DNA from: Aquificaceae bacterium
GTDB taxonomy: Bacteria > Aquificota > Aquificia > Aquificales > Aquificaceae
Reading direction: 5' to 3'
NCBI GenBank assembly: GCA_027014185.1
Contig: JALWEK010000021.1
Span: 1 to 16,796, forward strand
Length of the DNA: 16,796 nucleotides
Positions 1 to 8,265 of this stretch are shown in pieces. The notes under the pieces were generated by a model. It saw only the letters and a program-made list of their open reading frames with translations. It was not told the DNA's origin and made no database searches. Position 1 is the stretch's first letter. The number at the start of each line of letters is the position of its first letter. Both the position numbers and the translations under genes were made by a program.

Positions 1-527
1 GCCATGAACTGGGGGACGAAGTTTATCCTGTCGAGGAATGTGAAAAACTCTATCCTCTTCCCCACATCCATGTTCTTGAAGAACTCCCACATCTCCCTAA
101 GAACGTCCTCGAACCTGGATATATGAAGTGGTATAACCTTGCTCTTCCTCCTTCTCCTCTTCCCGTTTGAGCTCCTTTTAAAGACCTTCCTCGCCTTCTC
201 CAGGTTATCGACCAGGTTCTTCTCAACCTCCTTGCTCTCCTCCTCGAACATCTCCACGATCTCTTCCAGGGTGTAGTCCCTCCTCTGCCTGGGCTTCCTT
301 TCTGGTTTTGGGAACAGGACCTCCACCTTCTTCCTGAGGAGGAACGAAGCGGCCACCACAGCTCTCGCCGGAACCCTGAGGTCTAAGGTCTCCCTCTTCC
401 TCAGCTCCTCGATATAGAGGTTGGCAAGCTCGACTATGTCCACCTTCCATGGATCTAGCTTCCCTTCCTCTATCAGTGGCACCACGAGGGCAAAGGGATG
501 GTCCTCCTCGAACACGAAGGTTTTCAT
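1..527 (-). CDS. scpA: Segregation and condensation protein A (ScpA), 3' end missing
   Basis: Kleisin subunit of the bacterial condensin: it should bridge the SMC heads and bind ScpB during chromosome compaction. Translation of the minus strand from the ATG at 525-527 gives 175 complete codons and then leaves the window, so the winged-helix C-terminus is not seen. The N-terminus (FVFEEDHPFALVVPLIEEGK, then LDPWKVDIVELANLYIEEL) fits the ScpA opening pattern in which the family usually has FEGPLDLLLxLI. A hydrophobic helix (ARAVVAASFLLRKKVEVLFP) and a basic stretch around residues 130-138 (KRRRRK) follow. The start is supported by an AGGGAGGT-type Shine-Dalgarno that overlaps the galT stop codon, only 11 nt separating the two genes, so it is the last visible gene of the minus-strand operon. 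A match to ScpA is good in the N-terminal third and cannot be tested at the C-terminus. Confidence 0.85.
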   Translation of the reverse strand, partial: MKTFVFEEDHPFALVVPLIEEGKLDPWKVDIVELANLYIEELRKRETLDLRVPARAVVAASFLLRKKVEVLFPKPERKPRQRRDYTLEEIVEMFEEESKEVEKNLVDNLEKARKVFKRSSNGKRRRRKSKVIPLHISRFEDVLREMWEFFKNMDVGKRIEFFTFLDRINFVPQFM

Positions 528-538
528 GTTACCTCCCT

Positions 539-1453
539 CTATTTTAATTCGGTCTTACCGGCGTACTTTACAGTCCTGAGCTCCATGGCAGCCTCCTCGG
601 GAGCCACGCTCACTATAACGTTTTCGGTCTCGAGCTCGAAACCTCCGAAGACGGCCACCCTGGGAAGGATCCTTATGTAGTAGTGGTAGTCCCTGTCCCA
701 GGGCGGTGCGGACTGGATAGTTATGTTGTAGGGAAGGCCCTCACCCAGGAAACTTTTAAGGAGTGAGACGGTATCCTTCAGAACCTCGGCAAGTTCCTCG
801 AAACGGCTCTCGAACACGAAGGAGCTCACCTGCTCCTTGGGAACTATCCAGACCTCGTAGGGGGTCACCGGCGCGTAGGCCATAAGAACCACGAAGTTCT
901 TCGAAACGGAGAGTACCCTCTCCTGAAGCTCCAGCTCTTTCTTCATTAGATCTCCCAAAACGTTCCTGTTCTCCCTCTCGTACCTGTCCCTCTCCTTAAG
1001 GAACCTCCTCGGGTAGAAGGGAAGTGCGAGAACCTGGGAGTGGGGATGAGGTATGGAGGCTCCCGCACTCCTGCCACGATTTCTGAAGACGGCCACGTAC
1101 TTTATGCTGTCCTGGTTGTAGTAGTAAACGAGCCTCTCCTTGTAAGTCCATAGGAGTTTATCCAGATGGGGTATGCTGTCCACGTCCGTTCTGTGGTCGG
1201 GAGAGTCCACTATAACGTCGTGCATATGGGGTATGGCCGGGAACTTGTTGGGTATAACCCTCACCAACCATCCGGAGTCCCCATCCACTCTGAAGGACTC
1301 CTTCGGAGTGAGGGACTCGTTCCCCGGACAGAAGGGACACTGGAAGGGCTCCTCCTCCACGACCTCCCTGAGAAGGTGGGGTCTCCTGCTCCTGACCGAG
1401 GCTATTATGCATCTCTCCCCCGTTAGAGGGTCCTCTCTTATAAAAAAACTCAT
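539..1453 (-). CDS. galT: Galactose-1-phosphate uridylyltransferase (GalT family)
   Basis: A HIT-superfamily nucleotidyltransferase that moves UMP between UDP-glucose and galactose-1-phosphate through a uridylylated histidine. The 304-residue product has the zinc-site CxxC (C39 and C42 in CPFCPGNE), the WLVRVIPNKFP stretch near residue 62, and the active-site HPHSQ at 136-140, where the second His is the expected nucleophile. It is somewhat shorter than the about 348-residue E. coli enzyme, as is common in thermophiles. Related HIT enzymes use ADP-glucose or other sugar phosphates, so the exact sugar is not settled by sequence. The gene starts 9 nt after the cdsA stop without a clear Shine-Dalgarno, implying coupling to cdsA, and it ends 11 nt before scpA. 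No other Leloir-pathway gene is in the window. Confidence 0.9.
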   Translation of the reverse strand: MSFFIREDPLTGERCIIASVRSRRPHLLREVVEEEPFQCPFCPGNESLTPKESFRVDGDSGWLVRVIPNKFPAIPHMHDVIVDSPDHRTDVDSIPHLDKLLWTYKERLVYYYNQDSIKYVAVFRNRGRSAGASIPHPHSQVLALPFYPRRFLKERDRYERENRNVLGDLMKKELELQERVLSVSKNFVVLMAYAPVTPYEVWIVPKEQVSSFVFESRFEELAEVLKDTVSLLKSFLGEGLPYNITIQSAPPWDRDYHYYIRILPRVAVFGGFELETENVIVSVAPEEAAMELRTVKYAGKTELK

Positions 1454-1462
1454 GGCAATATT

Positions 1463-2179
1463 TTATATTCGGAATAAGAGCCAATAGAATACAGGCGCCG
1501 CAAACATAAGGGCGTCGAACCTGTCCGTGAACCCACCGTGCTGACCGAGGACGTTCGAAAAGTCCTTTATCCCCAGTTGCCTCTTTATAAAGCTCTTGAA
1601 GTAGTCCCCGGCAACTCCCGAAGTCAGGGTCAAAACACCTACGAGGAAGGACTCCAGAGGTGGTCTCCCGAGCAGGAGCAGGAATATTATGGTCCCGGCA
1701 GCGATACCTCCTAGGAAGCCCTCGAGGGTCTTATTAGGTGAGAGTTTAGAGAAGAGGGGCCTCCTGCCGAAGTTCCTTCCAACGTAGTAAGCGAAGACAT
1801 CGTTGGCCCATACTCCAAAGACGAGAACGATAAGTAGATAGGTACTCTCCTCCTTGACCAGAAGGAGGTATGAGGGAAAGAAGCCCGTATAGAAGAGAAC
1901 GAACAGGGATCTGAAGAAGAGGTCCAAGCTCCAGGTTCTGTACCCGTAGAGGAGCGAGATCAGGGAGATGTAAAGGCCGCCTAGGGCGGGCGAGATGTAG
2001 AAGAGAAGGGGAGAGAACACCGCCGAGGGGTACGGATCTTCTAAGCTCAGGCTCTTGCAGAGTTCCTTGGCTATCAGGATCGCCAGGAGCGAAACCAGGA
2101 GGACAAATACAGGTAGGGGGGTTAGGAGGGCTACGAACGTGGCCACCCCTATGAGGGCTCCGTAGAGCTCTCTACTCAT
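1463..2179 (-). CDS. cdsA: Phosphatidate cytidylyltransferase (CDP-diacylglycerol synthase)
   Basis: Integral membrane enzyme that converts phosphatidic acid and CTP to CDP-diacylglycerol, the precursor of all phospholipid head groups. The 238-residue product is mostly hydrophobic helices, starting with one at about residues 9-37. Near the C-terminus, about residues 195-221, it carries the family signature: S-x-x-KR, then KD, then QHGGFTDRFD, matching the consensus S-x-[LIVMF]-KR-x4-KD...HGG-x-x-DR-x-D. A second conserved block (ANDVFAYYVGRNFGRRPL followed by SPNKTLEGFLGG) is also typical. The ATG overlaps the end of uppS by 8 nt (ATGAGTAG), which implies translational coupling. The uppS-cdsA order is widely conserved in bacteria; here galT follows where dxr is often found. 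Confidence 0.97.
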   Translation of the reverse strand: MSRELYGALIGVATFVALLTPLPVFVLLVSLLAILIAKELCKSLSLEDPYPSAVFSPLLFYISPALGGLYISLISLLYGYRTWSLDLFFRSLFVLFYTGFFPSYLLLVKEESTYLLIVLVFGVWANDVFAYYVGRNFGRRPLFSKLSPNKTLEGFLGGIAAGTIIFLLLLGRPPLESFLVGVLTLTSGVAGDYFKSFIKRQLGIKDFSNVLGQHGGFTDRFDALMFAAPVFYWLLFRI

Positions 2180-2873
2180 CGAGTACTCTTCCGAACTTCC
2201 TCTTCCTCCTCGAGTAGTCTTCTATAGCCTTTAAGAGCTCCTCTTTTGTGAAGTCGGGCCAGCAGACATCGGTGAAGTAGAGCTCAGTGTAGGCGAGGTT
2301 CCAGAGGAGGAAGTTAGAGATCCTCTTCTCACCTGCCGTTCTTATCATGAGATCCGGATCGGGTATCTCTCCCAGGTCGAGGAAGTAGGAGAAGGTGTCC
2401 TCATCAACGTGATCGAACTCGAGCCTCATAACCTTGTTTACGGCCCTCAGTATGTCGTCCCTCCCTCCGTAATCCACAGCCAGGATCACGGTTATCCTGA
2501 AATCCTCGGCAGTATCCCTTTCGAGCTCCTCCATCAGACGCCTGAGATCCTTACCTATCCTGTCCCTCCTGCCTATGAACTTGAGACGCACCCTCTCCTT
2601 TATCAGCTCCTCCTTTTTCTGGGTCAGGTAGTTCCTCAGTAGTTCGAAGAGTAGCTCCACCTCCTCCTTAGGTCTCTTCCAGTTCTCTGTGGAGAAGGCG
2701 AACAAGGTAAGGTACTCAACCCCGAGATCTGCACAGTACTTGACGATATCCTCGGCTACCTCCGCCCCCCTGTAGTGGCCCATTATACGGGGCATACCCC
2801 TCTGCCGGGCCCACCTTCCGTTACCGTCCATTATTATGGCTATGTGCCTCGGTATCTTGAGATCTTCCATCAT
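2172..2873 (-). CDS. uppS: Isoprenyl (undecaprenyl) diphosphate synthase
   Basis: Cis-prenyltransferase that extends farnesyl diphosphate with isopentenyl diphosphate to make the lipid carrier for peptidoglycan and lipopolysaccharide. All family blocks are present: HIAIIMDGNGRWA with the catalytic Asp16, FAFSTENWKRP near residue 60, and near the C-terminus DLMIRTAGEKRISNFLLWN followed by AYTELYFTD, which includes the diphosphate-binding Arg and the conserved Glu of the IPP site. Length (233 residues) is slightly below E. coli UppS. There are two tandem ATG codons. The first (2871-2873) forms an ATGA overlap with the stop of the upstream gene; the second (2868-2870) has better spacing from GGGAGA. 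Either start changes the product by one residue. Confidence 0.97.
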   Translation of the reverse strand: MMEDLKIPRHIAIIMDGNGRWARQRGMPRIMGHYRGAEVAEDIVKYCADLGVEYLTLFAFSTENWKRPKEEVELLFELLRNYLTQKKEELIKERVRLKFIGRRDRIGKDLRRLMEELERDTAEDFRITVILAVDYGGRDDILRAVNKVMRLEFDHVDEDTFSYFLDLGEIPDPDLMIRTAGEKRISNFLLWNLAYTELYFTDVCWPDFTKEELLKAIEDYSRRKRKFGRVLDE

Positions 2874-3624
2874 TCTCCCATGAGGAGTTTCTGCTCCCTC
2901 GCCCTCACGGCCGCATCCGAGGTGGGGAACTTATCCATGAGTATTGAGTAGTATTCGTTAGCCTTGGCCATGTCTCCTCTATCCATGTATATCTTCATGA
3001 GCTGTAGGTAAGCGTCGGGGAGCTTGTTACAGTCCGGGAACCTACCGCTCTCACACTTCTCCACAAGGCTCTTGTAAACGCTCTCCGCCCTCTGGGAGTC
3101 CCCCAGCTCCTGGTATATCTTCCCTATCCAGAAGAAGGCGTTGTCTGTGTACTTGTTCTCGGGGAACTTCTTTATAAAGTCCAGGAACGCATCTCTCGCC
3201 TCGTAGAGCTTCTTTACGCTGTAGAGTTCTATCGCTTTCCTGTAAGCGGTCTCGGCGTCCTCCTCCTTCTCCTCCTCTTTAACCTCTTCCTTCAGCTCGA
3301 TCCCGGGAACTGGGATCCTCTCCATCTGAGGCTTTGGACTTACCTTTACCAGCTCCTCTCCTCTCTTCTCAACCTTCGGAGACGTTAAACTCTCGCCGAG
3401 CTTCAGCTTTAGCTTCTCTATCTCGAGCCTGAGCTCCGATATGAGCTCGGTAAGCCTGTCTATCCTCTCGTTGGTCTTCTCTATGTCCTTCTCGAGATCG
3501 GACTGCTTCTGCTCTACCCTCGTTAGCTTTATCTCCACCTCCGATATCCTGTCGGACACCTTATCTTGGGAGACGGGAGCACACGATAGGATAAGGGCTG
3601 CGGAGAGTAGGGAAAGGGTTTTCT

Positions 3625-3628
<4 letters not shown>
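2870..3628 (-). CDS. CpoB/YbgF-like TPR lipoprotein
   Basis: A 252-residue exported protein with the layout of CpoB (YbgF), the partner of the Tol-Pal envelope machine. The N-terminus MKKTLSLLSAALILSC is a short hydrophobic signal ending in a cysteine at position 16, so it may be a lipoprotein, although Leu at -2 is not the best lipobox residue. Residues about 22-78 form a strong charged coiled coil (trimerisation in CpoB). A charged linker rich in Lys and Glu follows, then from about residue 128 three TPR-like repeats with the usual FPENKYTDNAFFWIGKIYQE type spacing of the YbgF C-terminal domain. Start and stop both lie in 4-nt ATGA overlaps with neighbours. No tol or pal gene is in view, so assignment to Tol-Pal is by domain layout only. 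Confidence 0.8.
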
Positions 3629-4780
<1,152 letters not shown>

Positions 4781-4804
4781 AAGGCCCTATATTCTAAGTT
4801 TAGT

Positions 4805-5608
4805 ATGAGTATCTCTCTTCCCTTCAACTTCGTCGATGTGGTCGATCCTATCGAGGTAAGCAAGGAGGGGTGGGAGAGGCTCCTCTCGAGCCCGAGGGAG
4901 TTCAAGATATACCTGGACAAGTACCTCTGGCTCTCGGGAAGGACGAGGAGGGAGAGGGTTATTCTGTCCGGGATAAGGCTCATGCCCTTCGGACTTGGGA
5001 GGGAACCCATACTTATCTCCCTCTGGAGGAGTGAGTACATAGGCTTCTACGAGGTGGAAGATCTGCTGAGGAAGGAGGGACCCAGAGCCCTCCTTAAAGT
5101 GGTGGAGGACTTGCCCGAGAGGGTCGAGTTCGGGCAGAGGGAGTTCAGATACATACTCGTCCCGGCGGCCGAGGAGTTTACACGTCTAACGTCTTGGGTC
5201 TTCAAGCTTGGAAGGAAGGCTCCCGAGGTTTTCGGCTGGCCCGAGATACCCCATCCACCCCCCCAGCAGGTGGAGAGGATAATCAAGAAGATGGAGCTCG
5301 AAGGCATAAGACAGCCGGAGAAGTACAAACCCCATCCCACCTACAGACCGACCAAGCTCTCCTTCTTCCTGAAGCTGTTCATAGTGGTATGGAGGAACGC
5401 CCTTCTCAAATCCTACGGCCTTAGCATAAGGAGGGAAGGAGAGAGGATAGTTCACCTGGCAAGTCCGAGCGAGGCGGAAGACCTTCCACTGCCTCAACCG
5501 GTGAAGAACATAGAAGGTATAGAGTTTGTGAGCGTTGGAAGCGGAGGGGTTGATAGGACCTTGGAGGAGGAGTGTGTCGATCTCCTCTTTAACATGGGAG
5601 TTTGGTGA
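4805..5608 (+). CDS. Unrecognised 267-aa protein
   Basis: I do not recognise a family. The frame is open for 267 codons with the same codon habits as its neighbours and starts 24 nt after kdsA. The N-terminal two thirds look like a mixed alpha/beta soluble domain. A proline-rich stretch at about residues 145-156 (WPEIPHPPPQQV) divides it from a C-terminal part that has a hydrophobic or amphipathic segment (LSFFLKLFIVVW, about 186-197) and a second proline cluster (LPLPQPV). No signal peptide is seen. There is no Shine-Dalgarno; a TATATT hexamer lies 11 nt before the ATG (4788-4793), so the gene may have its own promoter with a very short leader. It could be a lineage-specific Aquificales protein. 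Confidence 0.75.
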   Translation: MSISLPFNFVDVVDPIEVSKEGWERLLSSPREFKIYLDKYLWLSGRTRRERVILSGIRLMPFGLGREPILISLWRSEYIGFYEVEDLLRKEGPRALLKVVEDLPERVEFGQREFRYILVPAAEEFTRLTSWVFKLGRKAPEVFGWPEIPHPPPQQVERIIKKMELEGIRQPEKYKPHPTYRPTKLSFFLKLFIVVWRNALLKSYGLSIRREGERIVHLASPSEAEDLPLPQPVKNIEGIEFVSVGSGGVDRTLEEECVDLLFNMGVW

Positions 5609-5638
5609 TTATATTACCTCTGTAAGGAGGGTTTTGCT

Positions 5639-5779
5639 ATGGAGGAAAAGCCCAAGATAGAACCAACGGTTCCCGTAGAACCCATCGATCCTGACGTTCA
5701 TCCCGACTGGGAGCCCAGAAGACTCTGCCCGGATCAGAAGATCGATCACACCGTCCCCGACGAGCCTACAGAGCCCTGA
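5639..5779 (+). CDS. Small 46-aa proline-rich acidic protein
   Basis: A small open frame in the gap before metK. A near-perfect Shine-Dalgarno, AAGGAGGG at 5624-5631, sits 7 nt before ATG. The stop is TGA at 5777-5779. The peptide is 46 residues with 11 Pro and 13 Asp/Glu; prolines recur every third residue in EPTVPVEPIDP, which favours an extended polyproline-like chain. It has one Cys (30), one Trp (24) and two His (21 and 37). No membrane segment or signal is present. The excellent ribosome site and the fit between two plus-strand genes make translation likely; function is unknown. A TATATT at 5610-5615 is a possible -10 for it, without a clear -35. Confidence 0.6.
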   Translation: MEEKPKIEPTVPVEPIDPDVHPDWEPRRLCPDQKIDHTVPDEPTEP

Positions 5780-5784
5780 TGCTT

Positions 5785-5790
5785 TAAAAT
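5785..5790 (+). promoter_or_regulatory. Candidate -10 element for leaderless metK mRNA
   Basis: TAAAAT lies exactly 7 nt before the chosen metK ATG at 5798, and no Shine-Dalgarno precedes that codon. With a start point about 7 nt after the -10, the mRNA would begin at the ATG itself. No good -35 is visible. The same spacing recurs at pncB and hisA. Confidence 0.45.
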
Positions 5791-5797
5791 ATTGGGC

Positions 5798-6925
5798 ATG
5801 TACTCCCTCAGAATGGCAGAGTCGGTGACCGAGGGTCACCCCGACAAGATAGCGGATCAGATTGCGGACGCCCTTCTCGACGAGCTCATCAGAAAGGACC
5901 CTTACAGCAAAGTCTCCCTCGAGATAATGGTCACAACAGGTTTGGTTATGGTGGGAGGGGAACTCTCCACCGAGAGCTTCGTGGATATACCCAAGGTAGT
6001 GAGAGGTGTGGTCAAGGAGATAGGCTACACCAAACCGGAGCTAGGCTTTGATGCTGACACGTGCGCGGTAATAACCTCGATAGACGAGCAGAGTCCGGAG
6101 ATAGCACTCGGCGTATCCAGGGAGGGTGCCGGGGACACGGCGATAGTGGTCGGATACGCTGTTAAGGAGGCCCCGAACCTGATGCCCTGGCCGATAACGA
6201 TAGCCCACAGGATAACCAGAAGGATATCTGATCTTCGGAAGACGGGGAGGTTTCCCTTCCTTAGGCCCGATGGGAAGGTTCTCGTAAGCATGGTTTACGA
6301 AGACGGAAAACCCCAGTACGTTAAGGATATAGTGGCTTACGTCCACCACGACCCCGACATATCCCTTCAGAACCTAAGGGAGATCGTGGTAGAGGAGGTT
6401 ATAAGGAAGGAGGTTCCGGCGGAGCTCCTCTCAGAAAGAACCGTCGTTAAGGTAAATCCAACGGGAAGGTTCGTGATAGGAGGTCCTGTGGCGGACACAG
6501 GTCTTACGGGGAGGAAGATAGTCTCGGACGCCTACGGGGACATAGGCTTCTCCGGTGGGAGCGCCTTCTCGGGTAAGGATCCTACGAAAACGGACAGGTC
6601 CGGGTCCTACATGGCTAGGATGATAGCCAAGCACGTAGTTGCGGCGGATCTTGCCGAGAAGTGTGTCGTTCAGATAGGGTACGCCTTCGGGCTCACCGAA
6701 CCCATAGCCTTCGACATAGAGACCTTCGGGACCGAAAAGATAGACAAGGAGAAGATAGAGGAGGCGGTTCAGAAGGTATTTCCCCTGAAACCCTGCGACA
6801 TAATAGATTTCCTCGATCTAAGGAAGCCGATATACAGAGATACCGCCTGCTACGGACACTTCGGCAGAGATAGGTTCCCTTGGGAGAGGCTGGATTACTT
6901 AGAAAAGCTCAAGGAAGTCCTTTAG
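5798..6925 (+). CDS. metK: S-adenosylmethionine synthetase
   Basis: Makes S-adenosylmethionine from ATP and methionine. From the ATG at 5798 the product is 375 residues. It contains ESVTEGHPDKIADQIADA (His14 and Asp16), DEQSPEIALGVSREGAGD, FVIGGPVADTGLTGRKI, and the phosphate-binding GKDPTKTDRSGSY with its Lys and Asp. Two places differ from the commonest bacterial form: GAGDQG reads GAGDTA and the loop before it is shorter, and HGGGAFSGKD reads FSGGSAFSGKD. A TTG at 5792 and an ATG at 5813 are alternative starts; I prefer 5798 because it places the first motif at the family's usual distance and matches the -10 position. The last 27 nt overlap hisZ tail to tail. Confidence 0.96.
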   Translation: MYSLRMAESVTEGHPDKIADQIADALLDELIRKDPYSKVSLEIMVTTGLVMVGGELSTESFVDIPKVVRGVVKEIGYTKPELGFDADTCAVITSIDEQSPEIALGVSREGAGDTAIVVGYAVKEAPNLMPWPITIAHRITRRISDLRKTGRFPFLRPDGKVLVSMVYEDGKPQYVKDIVAYVHHDPDISLQNLREIVVEEVIRKEVPAELLSERTVVKVNPTGRFVIGGPVADTGLTGRKIVSDAYGDIGFSGGSAFSGKDPTKTDRSGSYMARMIAKHVVAADLAEKCVVQIGYAFGLTEPIAFDIETFGTEKIDKEKIEEAVQKVFPLKPCDIIDFLDLRKPIYRDTACYGHFGRDRFPWERLDYLEKLKEVL

Positions 6926-8068
6926 GGTGAACATCTGAAAATCCTTCGGGGTCGTGTAAACCCTCACGTCTTTATCGTCCAAAAGAACAACGACCTTTGT
7001 GTAACCCTCTCCGAAGGCGTAATCTAGGGAGTGTTCCAAGTTCCTCCTGACTATGTCTCTGCCGACCTTGTACCCTTTCTTCCTAAGGTAGGAAGCTATC
7101 TTGAAGCCGAACTCCTTTCCCTCTGAGAGATCTACAACGAAGAAGTCCTTTTTCTCCTTCTCCGAGCTGAAGATCTCCAGGAGCTTGTCCACGTAAACCG
7201 TCCCGCCTGTGGCGGGAAAGTCGCCTCCGTAGAGCTTAGAAAGCTCGTCGTACCTACCACCGCCGGCAACTGGTGCTCCCAGCTCAGGGACGAAAATCTC
7301 GAAGACAACTCCCGTGTAGTAGGGAAACTCCCTCACCTCTGAGAGGTCGTAGATGAAGTTTATCCCCTCAGCGGAGAGGTGCCTTCCGAGTTCCGTCAGT
7401 TCCCCTCTCTCCTTCTCAAGGCCAAGGTCTCTGAGAACGTCGAGGACCTCATCTCCTCCCTGGGCAAGCGGCAGCTCGGACTCGGGACCACCGCCGAAGG
7501 CGGTCCTCAAGAAGCTCAGGTTCTTCTCCATGAAGGCTCTCTTAACCTGTTCTCTCTTCTCCTCCTCTATCCTGGAAAGGATGCTCCTCACTATGCCAAC
7601 GTGGCCCACCGTAACGGTTATCTCCTTCAACCCAAGGCCCTTAAGGAACTCGTGCACTGCGGATATAACCTCCGCATCCCCCTCTATCTCCTTCACCCCT
7701 ATCAGCTCTACTCCTGTTTGAAACTTTTCGTAGGTGCTGCCTTCCGAGGAGAACAGGGTTCCGAAGTAGTAAACCCTGAGAGGGTAGTGCCAAACTTTGA
7801 AGAAGCTCACGCTCCTCACAACCTGAGTGGTGAAGTCCGCTCTGAGGGCTACCAGACTCCCTTCAGAGATGTCCTTGAAGACTATCGCGTTCCTGACCTT
7901 ATCTCCGAGGGCCTTACCGTGAACCTCGTAGTGGTCGAAGACGGGAAGCTTCAGGTAGTCGTAACCCCAGCTTTCGAACACCTCGGAGGCTTTTAGAATA
8001 GCCTCCTTCAGAAGGTTGGACTCCTCGAAGGTGTGTATCCTCTCGAAGGGGAGGATAAGGGGTTTCAT
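6899..8068 (-). CDS. hisZ: ATP phosphoribosyltransferase regulatory subunit
   Basis: A histidyl-tRNA-synthetase paralogue that pairs with the short form of HisG to perform the first step of histidine biosynthesis. The class II fold is visible: LPFERIHTFEES at the N-terminus, a motif 2 region reading YFGTLFSSEG and then FQTGVELIG, PYYTGVVFEIF, and motif 3 as GGGRYDELSKLYG. HisRS hallmark residues are missing: motif 2 lacks the RxERPQKGR pattern and the RGLDYYT block is degenerate, so it should not charge tRNA. The C-terminal 80 residues are a short alpha/beta domain. Length is 389 residues from the ATG at 8066-8068, which has GGGAGG upstream and a 4-nt ATGA overlap with the 66-aa gene. An upstream in-frame start near 8176 would run through that gene and is rejected. 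Confidence 0.92.
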   Translation of the reverse strand: MKPLILPFERIHTFEESNLLKEAILKASEVFESWGYDYLKLPVFDHYEVHGKALGDKVRNAIVFKDISEGSLVALRADFTTQVVRSVSFFKVWHYPLRVYYFGTLFSSEGSTYEKFQTGVELIGVKEIEGDAEVISAVHEFLKGLGLKEITVTVGHVGIVRSILSRIEEEKREQVKRAFMEKNLSFLRTAFGGGPESELPLAQGGDEVLDVLRDLGLEKERGELTELGRHLSAEGINFIYDLSEVREFPYYTGVVFEIFVPELGAPVAGGGRYDELSKLYGGDFPATGGTVYVDKLLEIFSSEKEKKDFFVVDLSEGKEFGFKIASYLRKKGYKVGRDIVRRNLEHSLDYAFGEGYTKVVVLLDDKDVRVYTTPKDFQMFTLKDFLELF

Positions 8069-8265
8069 TCGCCCTCCCCGACCACGTACCAGACCCTTAT
8101 ACCGACCGAAACGTGAGCGTTCCTCTGCCAGAGGGTTTCCACGTTTATCACCTTGACCTTGTTCAGCTTTATCCACTCGTTTACCTGCTCCTCCAGAAGC
8201 TGTTCCATGCTCTCATCCCTAAAGGGTGCCAGTTTCCTGTGGAAGTCTTTGAACCTTATCTCCAT
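8065..8265 (-). CDS. Small 66-aa protein, possible Cse60-like fold
   Basis: A 66-residue soluble protein between grpE and hisZ. The ATG shares one base with the grpE stop (TGATG) and the stop is in an ATGA overlap with hisZ, with AGGAGAT upstream as a Shine-Dalgarno. The sequence has an acidic helix (MEQLLEEQVNEWIKLN) followed by two probable strands (VKVINVETLW and VSVGIRVWYV). This helix-strand-strand pattern, with a VNxWI centre, reminds me of the short Cse60-type proteins of Firmicutes, but the resemblance is weak and from memory. No catalytic motif is visible. Tight coupling on both sides makes it a real gene; function is unknown. Confidence 0.78.
   Translation of the reverse strand: MEIRFKDFHRKLAPFRDESMEQLLEEQVNEWIKLNKVKVINVETLWQRNAHVSVGIRVWYVVGEGE

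Noticed and set aside
7379..7996. 205-codon plus-strand open frame opposite hisZ
   Set aside because: It is a mirror frame of a well supported hisZ gene, has no ribosome site and its product has no recognisable feature.
6899..8068. Histidyl-tRNA synthetase (hisS)
   Set aside because: Motif 2 and the histidine-binding block are degenerate, matching the HisZ paralogue rather than an active synthetase.
8069..8176. N-terminal extension of hisZ to 8176
   Set aside because: It would overlap most of the 66-aa gene in another frame; the ATG at 8068 has a ribosome site, an ATGA overlap and begins at the family's usual N-terminus.
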